Assembly: GCA_964020085.1 (NCBI GenBank)
Contig: CAXHUQ010000947.1
Location: 175,201 to 239,200 of the forward strand
Direction: 5' to 3'
DNA length: 64,000 nucleotides
Origin: Micromussa lordhowensis
Taxonomy: Eukaryota; Cnidaria; Anthozoa; Scleractinia; Lobophylliidae
In this document: piece after piece, positions 11,881 to 23,315 of the stretch
Position numbering within the stretch: the stretch's first letter is position 1
How the letters are laid out: the number at the start of each line of letters is the position of its first letter
Translations under genes and position numbers: made by a program
The notes under the pieces: generated by a model
The model's input: the letters and a program-made list of their open reading frames with translations, nothing else
The model's database searches: none
Told to the model about the DNA's origin: nothing

Positions 11881-13950
11881 GGTTTGATGCAAAATGTTGT
11901 GCTAGGTTGGCACTTCAAGGAAATCCTAGTTAGGACATGATGGCATTCGCGCCAGGGTGTTTTTTCTGGCCTTCTTTTTGCAGAAGTTTGACCTGCTCCC
12001 AACTTTGCAGAATTTCAGAAAACGCGCGCTGGGGGTCCCCTTGGCAAATTTGACATAGCTCGGCTCCACGGGCACTTTTAGAGGCGCGGTTTGCAGCAAA
12101 ATGTTGTGTTAGGTTGGCACTTGAAGGAAACGTTAGTTAGAACATGATGGCATTCGCGCCAGGGTGTATTTTCTGGCCTTATTTTTGCAGGAGTTTGACC
12201 TGCTCCCAACTTTGCAGAATTTCAGAAAACGCGGGCTGGGGGTCCCCTTGGCAAATTTGACATAGCTCGGCTCCACGGGCACTTTTAGAGGCGCGGTTTG
12301 CAGCAAAATGTTTTGCTAGGTTGGCACTTTAAGGAAATTCTAGATAGGACATGATGGCATTCGCGCCAGGGTGTTTTTTCTGGCCTTCTTTTTGCAGGAG
12401 TTTGACCTGCTCCCAACTTTGCAGAATTTCAGAAAACGCGCGCTGGGGGTCCTCTTGGCAAATTTGACATAGCTCGGCTCCACGGGCACTTTTAGAGGCG
12501 CGGTTTGCAGCAAAATGTTGTGCTAGGCTGGCACTTTAAGGAAAACTTAGTTAGGACATGATGGCATTCGCGTCAGGGTGTTTTTTTTGGCCTTCTTTTT
12601 GCAGGAGTTTGACCTGCTCCCAACTTTGCAGAATTTCAGAAAACGCGCGCTGGGGGTCCCCTTGGCAAATTTGACATAGCTCGGCTCCACGGGCACCTTT
12701 AGAGGCGCGGTTTGCAGCAAAATGTTGTGCTAGGTTGGCACTTCAAGGAAATCGTAGTTAGGACATGATGGCATTCGCGCCAGGGTGTTTTTTCTGGCCT
12801 TCTTTTTGCAGGAGTTTGACCTGCTCCCAACTTTGGAGAATTTCAGAAAACGCGCGCTGGGGGTCCCCTTGGCAAATTTGACATAGCTCGGCTCCACGGG
12901 CACTTTTAGAGGCGCGGTTTGATGCAAAATGTTGTGCTAGGTTGGCACTTCAAGGAAATCCTAGTTAGGACATGATGGCATTCGCGCCAGGGTGTTTTTT
13001 CTGGCCTTCTTTTTGCAGAAGTTTGACCTGCTCCCAACTTTGCAGAATTTCAGAAAACGCGCGCTGGGGGTCCCCTTGGCAAATTTGACATAGCTCGGCT
13101 CCACGGGCACTTTTAGAGGCGCGGTTTGCAGCAAAATGTTGTGTTAGGTTGGCACTTGAAGGAAACGTTAGTTAGAACATGATGGCATTCGCGCCAGGGT
13201 GTATTTTCTGGCCTTATTTTTGCAGGAGTTTGACCTGCTCCCAACTTTGCAGAATTTCAGAAAACGCGGGCTGGGGGTCCCCTTGGCAAATTTGACATAG
13301 CTCGGCTCCACGGGCACTTTTAGAGGCGCGGTTTGCAGCAAAATGTTTTGCTAGGTTGGCACTTTAAGGAAATTCTAGATAGGACATGATGGCATTCGCG
13401 CCAGGGTGTTTTTTCTGGCCTTCTTTTTGCAGGAGTTTGACCTGCTCCCAACTTTGCAGAATTTCAGAAAACGCGCGCTGGGGGTCCTCTTGGCAAATTT
13501 GACATAGCTCGGCTCCACGGGCACTTTTAGAGGCGCGGTTTGCAGCAAAATGTTGTGCTAGGCTGGCACTTTAAGGAAAACTTAGTTAGGACATGATGGC
13601 ATTCGCGTCAGGGTGTTTTTTTTGGCCTTCTTTTTGCAGGAGTTTGACCTGCTCCCAACTTTGCAGAATTTCAGAAAACGCGCGCTGGGGGTCCCCTTGG
13701 CAAATTTGACATAGCTCGGCTCCACGGGCACCTTTAGAGGCGCGGTTTGCAGCAAAATGTTGTGCTAGGTTGGCACTTCAAGGAAATCGTAGTTAGGACA
13801 TGATGGCATTCGCGCCAGGGTGTTTTTTCTGGCCTTCTTTTTGCAGGAGTTTGACCTGCTCCCAACTTTGGAGAATTTCAGAAAACGCGCGCTGGGGGTC
13901 CCCTTGGCAAATTTGACATAGCTCGGCTCCACGGGCACTTTTAGAGGCGC
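11881..13950 (+). repeat. Five-monomer (1,035-bp) tandem duplication
   Basis: GGTTTGATGC occurs at 11881 and 12916. The markers that follow repeat in order at +1,035: TTGTGTTAGG, GTGTATTTTCTGGCCTTATT, CGCGGGCTGG, ATGTTTTGCTAGG, GGTCCTCTTGG, TAGGCTGGC and GGGCACCTTTAG. 1,035 is exactly five monomers, so phase is kept. Confidence 0.88.
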
Positions 13951-14100
13951 AGTTTGCAGCAAAATGTTGTGCTTGGTTGGCACTTCAAGGAAATTGTAGT
14001 TAGAACATGATAGCATTCGCGCCAGGGTGAGTTTTCTGTTCTTCTTTTTGCAGGACTTTGACCTGCTCCCAACTTTGCAGAATTTCAGAAAACGCGCGCT

Positions 14101-17011
14101 GGGGTCCCCTTGGCAAATTTGACATAGCTCGGCTCCACGGGCACTTTTAGAGGCGCGGTTTGCAGCAAAATGTTGTGCTAGGTTGGCACTTTAAGCAAAT
14201 CTTAGTTAGGACATGATGGCATTCGCGCCAGGGTGTTTTTTCTGGCCTTCTTTTTGCAGGAGTTTGACCTGCTCCCAACTTTGCAGAATTTCAGAAAACG
14301 CGCGCTGGGGGTCCCCTTCGCAAATTTGACATAGCTCGGCTCCACGGGCACTTTTAGAGGCGCGGTTTGCAGCAAAATGTTGTGCTAGATTAGCACTTTA
14401 AGGAAATCCTAGTTAGAACATGATGGCATTCGCGGAAGGGTGTTTTTTCTGGCCTTCTTTTTGCAGGAGTTTGACCTGCTCCCAACTTTGCAGAATTTCA
14501 GAAAACGCGCGCTGGGGGTCCCCTTGGCAAATTTGACATAGCTCGGCTCCACGGGCACTTTTAGAGGCGCAGGAGTTTGACCTGCTCCTAACTTTGCAGA
14601 ATTTCAGAAAACGCACGCTGGGGGTCTCCTTGGCAAATTTGACATAGCTCGGCTCCACGGGCACTTTTAGAGGCGCAGTTTGCAGCAAAATGTTGTGCTA
14701 GGTTGGCACTTCAAGGAAATCCTAGTTAGGACATGATGGTATTCGCGCCAGGGTGTTTTTTCTGGCCTTCTTTTTGCAGGAGTTTGACCTGCTCCCAACT
14801 TTGCAGAATTTCAGAAAACGCGCGCTGGGGGTCCCCTTGGCAAATTTGACATAGCTCGGCTCCACGGGCACTTTTAGAGGCGCAGGAGTTTGACCTGCTC
14901 CCAACTTTGCAGAATTTCAGAAAACGCGCGCTGGGGGTCCCCTTGGCAAATTTGACATAGCTCGGCTCCACTTGAAGGAAATCCTAGTTAGGACATGATG
15001 GCATTCGCGCCAGGGTGTTTTTTCTGGCCTTCTTGTTGCAGGAGTTTGACCTGCTCCCAACTTTGCAGAATTTCAGAAAACGCACGCTGGGGGTCCCCTT
15101 GGCAAATTTGACATAGCTCGGCTCCACGGGCACTTTTAGAGGCGCGGTTTGCAGCAAAATGTTGTGCTAGATTTGCACTTTAAGGAAATCCTAGTTAGAA
15201 CATGATGGCATTCGCGCCAGGGTGTTTTTTCTGGCCTTCTTTTTGCAGGAGTTTGACCTGCTCCCAACTTTGCAGAATTTCAGAAAACGCGCGCTGGGGG
15301 TCCCCTTGGCAAATTTGACATAGCTCGGCTCCACGGGCACTTTTAGAGGCGCGAATTGCAGCAAAATGTTGTGCTAGGTTGGCACTTCAAGGAAATCCTA
15401 GTTAGGACATGATGGCATTCGCGCCAGGGTGTTTTTTCTGGCCTTCTTTTTGCAGGAGTTTGACCTGCTCCCAACTTTGCAGAATTTCAGAAAACGCGCG
15501 CTGGGGGTCCCCTTGGCAAATTTGACATAGCTCGGCTCCACGGGCACTTTTAGAGGCGCGGTTTCCCGCAAAATGTTGTGCTAGGTTAGCACTTGAAGGA
15601 AATCCTAGTTAGGACATGATGGCATTCGCGCCAGGGTGTTTTTTCTGGCCTTCTTTTTGCAGGAGTTTGACCTGCTCCCAACTTTGCAGAATTTCAGAAA
15701 ACGCGCGCTGGGGGTCTCCTTGGCAAATTTGACATAGCTCGGCTCCACGGGCACTTTCAGAGGCGCGGTTTGCAGCAAAATGTTGTGCTAGGTTGGCACT
15801 TCAAGGAAATCCTAGTTAGGACATGATGGCATTCGCGCCAGGGTGTTTTTTCTGGCCTTCTTTTTGCAGGAGTTTGACCTGCTCCCAACTTTGCAGAATT
15901 TCAGAAAACGCGCGCTGGGGGTCCCCTTGGCAAATTTGACATAGCTCGGCTCCACGGGCAGTTTTAGAGGCGCAGGAGTTTGACCTGCTCCCAACTTTGC
16001 AGAATTTCAGAAAACGCGCGCTGGGGGTCCCCTTGGCAAATTTGACATAGCTCGGCTCCACTTGAAGGAAATCCTAGTTAGGACATGATGGCATTCGCGC
16101 CAGGGTGTTTTTTCTGGCCTTCTTTTTGCAGGAGTTTGACCTGCTCCCAACTTTGCAGAATTTCAGAAAACGCGCGCTGGGGGTCCCCTTGGCAAATTTG
16201 ACATAGCTCGGCTCCACGGGCACTTTTAGAGGCGCGGTTTGCAGCAAAATGTTGTGCTAGGTTGGCACTTGAAGGAAATCCTAGTTAGGACATGATGGCA
16301 TTCGCGCCAGGGTGTTTTTTCTGGCCTTCTTTTTGCAGGAGTTTGACCTGCCCCCAACTTTGCAGAATTTCAGAAAACGCGCGCTGGGGGTCCCCTTGGC
16401 AAATTTGACATAGCTCGGCTCCACGGGCAGTTTTAGAGGCGCAGGAGTTTGACCTGCTCCCAACTTTGCAGAATTTCAGAAAACGCGCGCTGGGGGTCCC
16501 CTTGGCAAATTTGACATAGCTCGGCTCCACTTGAAGGAAATCCTAGTTAGGACATGATGGCATTCGCGCCAGGGTGTTTTTTCTGGCCTTCTTTTTGCAG
16601 GAGTTTGACCTGCTCCCAACTTTGCAGAATTTCAGAAAACGCGCGCTGGGGGTCCCCTTGGCAAATTTGACATAGCTCGGCTCCACGGGCACTTTTAGAG
16701 GCGCGGTTTGCCGCAAAATGTTGTGCTAGGTTGGCACTTGAAGGAAATCCTAGTTAGGACATGATGGCATTCGCGCCAGGGTGTTTTTTCTGGCCTTCTT
16801 TTTGCAGGAGTTTGATTTGCTCCCAACTTTGCAGAATTTCAGAAAACGCCCGCTGGGGGTCTCCTTGGCAAATTTGACATAGCTCGGCTCCACGGGCACT
16901 TTTAGAGGCGCGGTTTGCAGCAAAATGTTGTGCTAGGTTGGCACTTCAAGGAAATCTTAGTTAGGACATGATGGCATTCGCGCCAGGGTGTTTTTCCTGG
17001 CCTTCTTTTTG
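14101..17011 (+). repeat. Mixed transition between block B and the 2,119-bp higher-order repeat
   Basis: Here 207-bp monomers are mixed with compound units at 14777, 15867 and 16336 and an unpaired 106-bp unit at 14464-14569. The part around 15140-16130 resembles 8220-8770 of block B (TAGATTNGCACTTT, then GGCGCGAATTGCAGC near 15350). The part from 15867 onward resembles the compound-rich end of the 2,119-bp repeat. I could not assign one period to it. Confidence 0.75.
14464..14569 (+). repeat. Solitary 106-bp deletion unit
   Basis: The unit ends GGGCACTTTTAGAGGCG and goes directly to CAGGAG at 14570, like the 106-bp half of a compound unit. The next unit (14570-14776) is a full 207 bp rather than the usual 156-bp partner. 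It is the only unpaired 106-bp unit I found. Confidence 0.85.
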
Positions 17012-19130
17012 CAGGAGTTTGACCTGCTCCCAACTTTGCAGAATTTCAGAAAACGCGCGCTGGGGGTCCCCTTGGCAAATGTGACATAGCTCGGCTCCAC
17101 GGGCAGTTTTAGAGGCGCAGGAGTTTGACCTGCTCCCAACTTTGCAGAATTTCAGAAAACGCGCGCTGGGGGTCCCCTTGGCAAATTTGACATAGCTCGG
17201 CTCCACTTGAAGGAAATCCTAGTTAGGACATGATGGCATTCGCGCCAGGGTGTTTTTTCTGGCCTTCTTTTTGCAGGAGTTTGATTTGCTCCCAACTTTG
17301 CAGAATTTCAGAAAACGCGAGTGGGGGTCTCCTTGGCAAATTTGACATAGCTCGGCTCCACGGGCACTTTTAGAGGCGCGGTTTGCAGCAAAATGTTGTG
17401 CTAGGTTGGCACTTCAAGGAAATCTTAGTTAGGACATGATGGCATTCGCGCCAGGGTGTTTTTTCTGGCCTTCTTTTTGCAGGAGTTTGACCTGCTCCCA
17501 ACTTTGCAGAATTTCAGAAAACGCGCGCTGGGGGTCCCCTTGGCAAATTTGACATAGCTCGGCTCCACGGGCAGTTTTAGAGGCGCAGGAGTTTGACCTG
17601 CTCCCAACTTTGCAGAATTTCAGAAAACGCGCGCTGGGGGTCCCCTTGGCAAATTTGACATAGCTCGGCTCCACTTGAAGGAAATCCTAGTTAGGACATG
17701 ATGGCATTCGCGCCAGGGTGTTTTTTCTGGCCTTCTTTTTGCATGAGTTTGACCTGCTCCCAACTTTGCAGAATTTCAGAAAACGCGCGCTGGGGGTCCC
17801 CTTGGCAAATTTGACATAGCTCGGCTACACGGGCACTTTTAGAGGCGCGGTTTGCAGCAAAATGTTGTGCTAGGTTGGCACTTTAAGGAAATCTTAGTTA
17901 GGACATGATGGCATTCGCGCCAGGGTGTTTTTTCTGGCCTTCTTTTTGCAGGAGTTTGACCTGCTCCCAACTTTGCAGAATTTCAGAAAACGCGCGCTGG
18001 GGGTCTCCTTGGCAAATTTGACATAGCTCGGCTCCACGGGCACTTTTAGAGGCGCGGTTTGCAGCAAAATGTTGTGCTAGGTTGGCACTTTAAGGAAATT
18101 TTAGTTAGGACATGATGGCAAACGCGCCAGGGTGTTTTTTCTGGCCTTCTTTTTGCAGGAGTTTGACCTGCTCCCAACTTTGCAGAATTTCAGAAAACGC
18201 GCGCTGGGGGTCCCCTTGGCAAATTTGACATAGCTCGGCTCCAAGGGCACTTCTAGAGGCGCGGTTTGCAGCAAAATGTTGTGCTAGGTTGGCACTTCAA
18301 GGAAATTTTAGTTAGGACATGATGGCATTCGCGCCAGGGTGTTTTTTCAGGCGCGGTTTGCAGCAAAATGTTGTTCTAGATTAGCACTTTAAGGAAATGT
18401 TAGTTCGAACATGATGGCGTTCGCGCCAGGGTGTTTTTTCTGGCCTTCTTTTTGCAGGAGTTTGACCTGCTCCCAACTTTGCAGAATTTCAGAAAACGCG
18501 CGCTGGGGGTCCCCTTGGCAAATTTGACATAGCTCGGCTCAACGGGCACTTTTAGAGGCGCGAATTGCAGCAAAATGTTTTGCTAGGTTGGCACTTCAAG
18601 GAAATCCTAGTTAGGACATGATGGCATTCGCGCCAGGGTGTTTTTTCTGGCCTTCTTTTTGCAGGAGTTTGACCTGCTCCCAACTTTGCAGAATTTCAGA
18701 AAACGCGCGCTGGGGGTCCCCTTGGCAAATTTGACATAGCTCGGCTCCACGGGCAGTTTTAGAGGCGCAGGAGTTTGACCTGCTCCCAACTTTGCAGAAT
18801 TTCAGAAAACGCGCGCTGGGGGTCCCCTTGGCAAATTTGACATAGCTCGGCTCCACTTGAAGGAAATCCTAGTTAGGACATGATGGCATTCGCGCCAGGG
18901 TGTTTTTTCTGGCCTTCTTTTTGCAGGAGTTTGACCTGCTCCCAACTTTGCAGAATTTCAGAAAACGCGCGCTGGGGGTCCCCTTGGCAAATTTGACATA
19001 GCTCGGCTCCACGGGCACTTTTAGAGGCGCAGTTTGCCGCAAAATGTTGTGCTAGGTTGGCACTTGAAGGAAATCCTAGTTAGGACATGATGGCATTCGC
19101 GCCAGGGTGTTTTTCCTGGCCTTCTTTTTG
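17012..19130 (+). repeat. 2,119-bp higher-order repeat, copy 1
   Basis: The unit order is 262, 206, 262, then 207 x3, a 92-bp remnant, 207, 262 and 207, which sums to 2,119. Markers are: AACGCGAGTGGGGG (lost base, near 17316); TTTGCATGAG (near 17740); GGCTACACGGG (near 17822); TGGCAAACGCGCC (near 18117); CTCCAAGGGCACTTCTAG (near 18239); the fused junction GTTTTTTCAGGCGCGG (near 18341); GGCTCAACGGG (near 18536); and GGCGCAGTTTGCCGC (near 19026). One private change is AAATGTGACATAG near 17087. Confidence 0.9.
18156..18454 (+). repeat. 299-bp segment with the 92-bp remnant unit (first of five)
   Basis: Two monomers are fused by a 115-bp deletion. GTGTTTTTTC normally continues to TGGCC, but here it is followed at once by AGGCGCGGTTTGC, so the splice-acceptor-like tract, the unit start and the GC block of the second monomer are gone. 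No clear microhomology is visible at the joint. The same segment lies at 20274-20572, 22341-22639, 24460-24758 and 26110-26408, always downstream of the TGGCAAACGCGCC monomer. Confidence 0.92.
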
Positions 19131-21248
19131 CAGGAGTTTGACCTGCTCCCAACTTTGCAGAATTTCAGAAAACGCGTGCTGGGGGTCCCCTTGGCAAATT
19201 TGACATAGCTCGGCTCCACGGGCAGTTTTAGAGGCGCAGGAGTTTGACCTGCTCCCAACTTTGCAGAATTTCAGAAAACGTGCGCTGGGGGTCCCCTTGG
19301 CAAATTTGACATAGCTCGGCTCCACTTGAAGGAAATCCTAGTTAGGACATGATGGCATTCGCGCCAGGGTGTTTTTTCTGGCCTTCTTTTTGCAGGAGTT
19401 TGATTTGCTCCCAACTTTGCAGAATTTCAGAAAACGCGAGTGGGGGTCTCCTTGGCAAATTTGACATAGCTCGGCTCCACGGGCACTTTTAGAGGCGCGG
19501 TTTGCAGCAAAATGTTGTGCTAGGTTGGCACTTCAAGGAAATCTTAGTTAGGACATGATGGCATTCGCGCCAGGGTGTTTTTTCTGGCCTTCTTTTTGCA
19601 GGAGTTTGACCTGCTCCCAACTTTGCAGAATTTCAGAAAACGCGCGCTGGGGGTCCCCTTGGCAAATTTGACATAGCTCGGCTCCACGGGCAGTTTTAGA
19701 GGCGCAGGAGTTTGACCTGCTCCCAACTTTGCAGAATTTCAGAAAACGCGCGCTGGGGGTCCCCTTGGCAAATTTGACATAGCTCGGCTCCACTTGAAGG
19801 AAATCCTAGTTAGGACATGATGGCATTCGCGCCAGGGTGTTTTTTCTGGCCTTCTTTTTGCATGAGTTTGACCTGCTCCCAACTTTGCAGAATTTCAGAA
19901 AACGCGCGCTGGGGGTCCCCTTGGCAAATTTGACATAGCTCGGCTACACGGGCACTTTTAGAGGCGCGGTTTGCAGCAAAATGTTGTGCTAGGTTGGCAC
20001 TTTAAGGAAATCTTAGTTAGGACATGATGGCATTCGCGCCAGGGTGTTTTTTCTGGCCTTCTTTTTGCAGGAGTTTGACCTGCTCCCAACTTTGCAGAAT
20101 TTCAGAAAACGCGCGCTGGGGGTCTCCTTGGCAAATTTGACATAGCTCGGCTCCACGGCACTTTTAGAGGCGCGGTTTGCAGCAAAATGTTGTGCTAGGT
20201 TGGCACTTTAAGGAAATTTTAGTTAGGACATGATGGCAAACGCGCCAGGGTGTTTTTTCTGGCCTTCTTTTTGCAGGAGTTTGACCTGCTCCCAACTTTG
20301 CAGAATTTCAGAAAACGCGCGCTGGGGGTCCCCTTGGCAAATTTGACATAGCTCGGCTCCAAGGGCACTTCTAGAGGCGCGGTTTGCAGCAAAATGTTGT
20401 GCTAGGTTGGCACTTCAAGGAAATTTTAGTTAGGACATGATGGCATTCGCGCCAGGGTGTTTTTTCAGGCGCGGTTTGCAGCAAAATGTTGTTCTAGATT
20501 AGCACTTTAAGGAAATGTTAGTTCGAACATGATGGCGTTCGCGCCAGGGTGTTTTTTCTGGCCTTCTTTTTGCAGGAGTTTGACCTGCTCCCAACTTTGC
20601 AGAATTTCAGAAAACGCGCGCTGGGGGTCCCCTTGGCAAATTTGACATAGCTCGGCTCAACGGGCACTTTTAGAGGCGCGAATTGCAGCAAAATGTTTTG
20701 CTAGGTTGGCACTTCAAGGAAATCCTAGTTAGGACATGATGGCATTCGCGCCAGGGTGTTTTTTCTGGCCTTCTTTTTGCAGGAGTTTGACCTGCTCCCA
20801 ACTTTGCAGAATTTCAGAAAACGCGCGCTGGGGGTCCCCTTGGCAAATTTGACATAGCTCGGCTCCACGGGCAGTTTTAGAGGCGCAGGAGTTTGACCTG
20901 CTCCCAACTTTGCAGAATTTCAGAAAACGCGCGCTGGGGGTCCCCTTGGCAAATTTGACATAGCTCGGCTCCACTTGAAGGAAATCCTAGTTAGGACATG
21001 ATGGCATTCGCGCCAGGGTGTTTTTTCTGGCCTTCTTTTTGCAGGAGTTTGACCTGCTCCCAACTTTGCAGAATTTCAGAAAACGCGCGCTGGGGGTCCC
21101 CTTGGCAAATTTGACATAGCTCGGCTCCACGGGCACTTTTAGAGGCGCAGTTTGCCGCAAAATGTTGTGCTAGGTTGGCACTTGAAGGAAATCCTAGTTA
21201 GGACATGATGGCATTCGCGCCAGGGTGTTTTTTCTGGCCTTCTTTTTG
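19131..21248 (+). repeat. 2,119-bp higher-order repeat, copy 2 (2,118 bp)
   Basis: It has the same unit order and markers as copy 1. Private changes are ACGCGTGCTGG (near 19174), ACGTGCGCTGG (near 19279) and a one-base loss in CTCCACGGCAC (near 20151), which accounts for the 2,118-bp length. The remnant junction is at ~20460. Confidence 0.9.
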
Positions 21249-23315
21249 CAGGAGTTTGACCTGCTTCCAACTTTGCAGAATTTCAGAAAACGCGCGCTGG
21301 GGGTCTCCTTGGCAAATTTGACATAGCTCGGCTCCACGGGCACTTTTAGAGGCGCGGTTTGCAGCAAAATGTTGTGCTAGGTTGGCACTTCAAGGAAATC
21401 CTAGTTAGAAAATGATGGCATTCGCGCCAGGGTGTTTTTTTTCTGGCCTTCTTTTTGCAGGAGTTTGACCTGCTCCCAACTTTGCAGAATTTCAGAAAAC
21501 GCGCGCTGGGGGTGCCCTTGGCAAATTTGACATAGCTCGGCTCCACGGGCACTTTTAGAGGCGCGGTTTGCAGCAAAATGTTGTGCTAGGTTGGCACTTC
21601 AAGGAAATCTTGGTTAGGACATGATGGCATTCGCGCCAGGGTGTTTTTTCTGGCCTTCTTTTTGCAGGAGTTTGACCTGCTCCCAACTTTGCAGAATTTC
21701 AGAAAACGCGCGCTGGGGGTCCCCTTGGCAAATTTGACATAGCTCGGCTCCACGGGCAGTTTTAGAGGCGCAGGAGTTTGACCTGCTCCCAACTTTGCAG
21801 AATTTCAGAAAACGCGCGCTGGGGGTCCCCTTGGCAAATTTGACATAGCTCGGCTCCACTTGAAGGAAATCCTAGTTAGGACATGATGGCATTCGCGCCA
21901 GGGTGTTTTTTCTGGCCTTCTTTTTGCATGAGTTTGACCTGCTCCCAACTTTGCAGAATTTCAGAAAACGCGCGCTGGGGGTCCCCTTGGCAAATTTGAC
22001 ATAGCTCGGCTACACGGGCACTTTTAGAGGCGCGGTTTGCAGCAAAATGTTGTGCTAGGTTGGCACTTTAAGGAAATCTTAGTTAGGACATGATGGCATT
22101 CGCGCCAGGGTGTTTTTTCTGGCCTTCTTTTTGCAGGAGTTTGACCTGCTCCCAACTTTGCAGAATTTCAGAAAACGCGCGCTGGGGGTCTCCTTGGCAA
22201 ATTTGACATAGCTCGGCTCCACGGGCACTTTTAGAGGCGCGGTTTGCAGCAAAATGTTGTGCTAGGTTGGCACTTTAAGGAAATTTTAGTTAGGACATGA
22301 TGGCAAACGCGCCAGGGTGTTTTTTCTGGCCTTCTTTTTGCAGGAGTTTGACCTGCTCCCAACTTTGCAGAATTTCAGAAAACGCGCGCTGGGGGTCCCC
22401 TTGGCAAATTTGACATAGCTCGGCTCCAAGGGCACTTCTAGAGGCGCGGTTTGCAGCAAAATGTTGTGCTAGGTTGGCACTTCAAGAAAATTTTAGTTAG
22501 GACATGATGGCATTCGCGCCAGGGTGTTTTTTCAGGCGCGGTTTGCAGCAAAATGTTGTTCTAGATTAGCACTTTAAGGAAATGTTAGTTCGAACATGAT
22601 GGCGTTCGCGCCAGGGTGTTTTTTCTGGCCTTCTTTTTGCAGGAGTTTGACCTGCTCCCAACTTTGCAGAATTTCAGAAAACGCGCGCTGGGGGTCCCCT
22701 TGGCAAATTTGACATAGCTCGGCTCAACGGGCACTTTTAGAGGCGCGAATTGCAGCAAAATGTTTTGCTAGGTTGGCACTTCAAGGAAATCCTAGTTAGG
22801 ACATGATGGCATTCGCGCCAGGGTGTTTTTTCTGGCCTTCTTTTTGCAGGAGTTTGACCTGCTCCCAACTTTGCAGAATTTCAGAAAACGCGCGCTGGGG
22901 GTCCCCTTGGCAAATTTGACATAGCTCGGCTCCACGGGCAGTTTTAGAGGCGCAGGAGTTTGACCTGCTCCCAACTTTGCAGAATTTCAGAAAACGCGCG
23001 CTGGGGGTCCCCTTGGCAAATTTGACATAGCTCGGCTCCACTTGAAGGAAATCCTAGTTAGGACATGATGGCATTCGCGCCAGGGTGTTTTTTCTGGCCT
23101 TCTTTTTGCAGGAGTTTGACCTGCTCCCAACTTTGCAGAATTTCAGAAAACGCGCGCTGGGGGTCCCCTTGGCAAATTTGACATAGCTCGGCTCCACGGG
23201 CACTTTTAGAGGCGCAGTTTGCCGCAAAATGTTGTGCTAGGTTGGCACTTGAAGGAAATCCTAGTTAGGACATGATGGCATTCGCGCCAGGGTGTTTTTC
23301 CTGGCCTTCTTTTTG
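21249..23315 (+). repeat. 2,119-bp higher-order repeat, copy 3, with a replaced segment (2,067 bp)
   Basis: The first two units (262 and 206 bp) are replaced by a 209-bp and a 207-bp monomer (21249-21664). These carry TTAGAAAATGATGG, a lengthened T8 tract (GTGTTTTTTTTCTGG) and GGGGGTGCCCTTGG. Those variants otherwise occur only around 26823-28277. The rest follows the normal order, with the remnant junction at ~22527. Also private is TTCAAGAAAATTTTAG near 22482. Confidence 0.9.

Larger units (their letters stand above)
10300..14100 (+). repeat. Higher-order block B, copy 2, expanded by two nested duplications
   Basis: This repeats 7761 to ~10240 but is longer. The compound unit is present twice in tandem (11043-11304 and 11305-11566), shifting the offset from 2,539 to 2,801. 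A five-monomer segment is then tandemly duplicated (11881-12915 and 12916-13950), shifting it to 3,836, which is confirmed by CAGGGTGAGTTTT at ~10187 and ~14023. Agreement ends at about 14100, where GCTGGGGTCCCC has lost a G. Confidence 0.87.
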
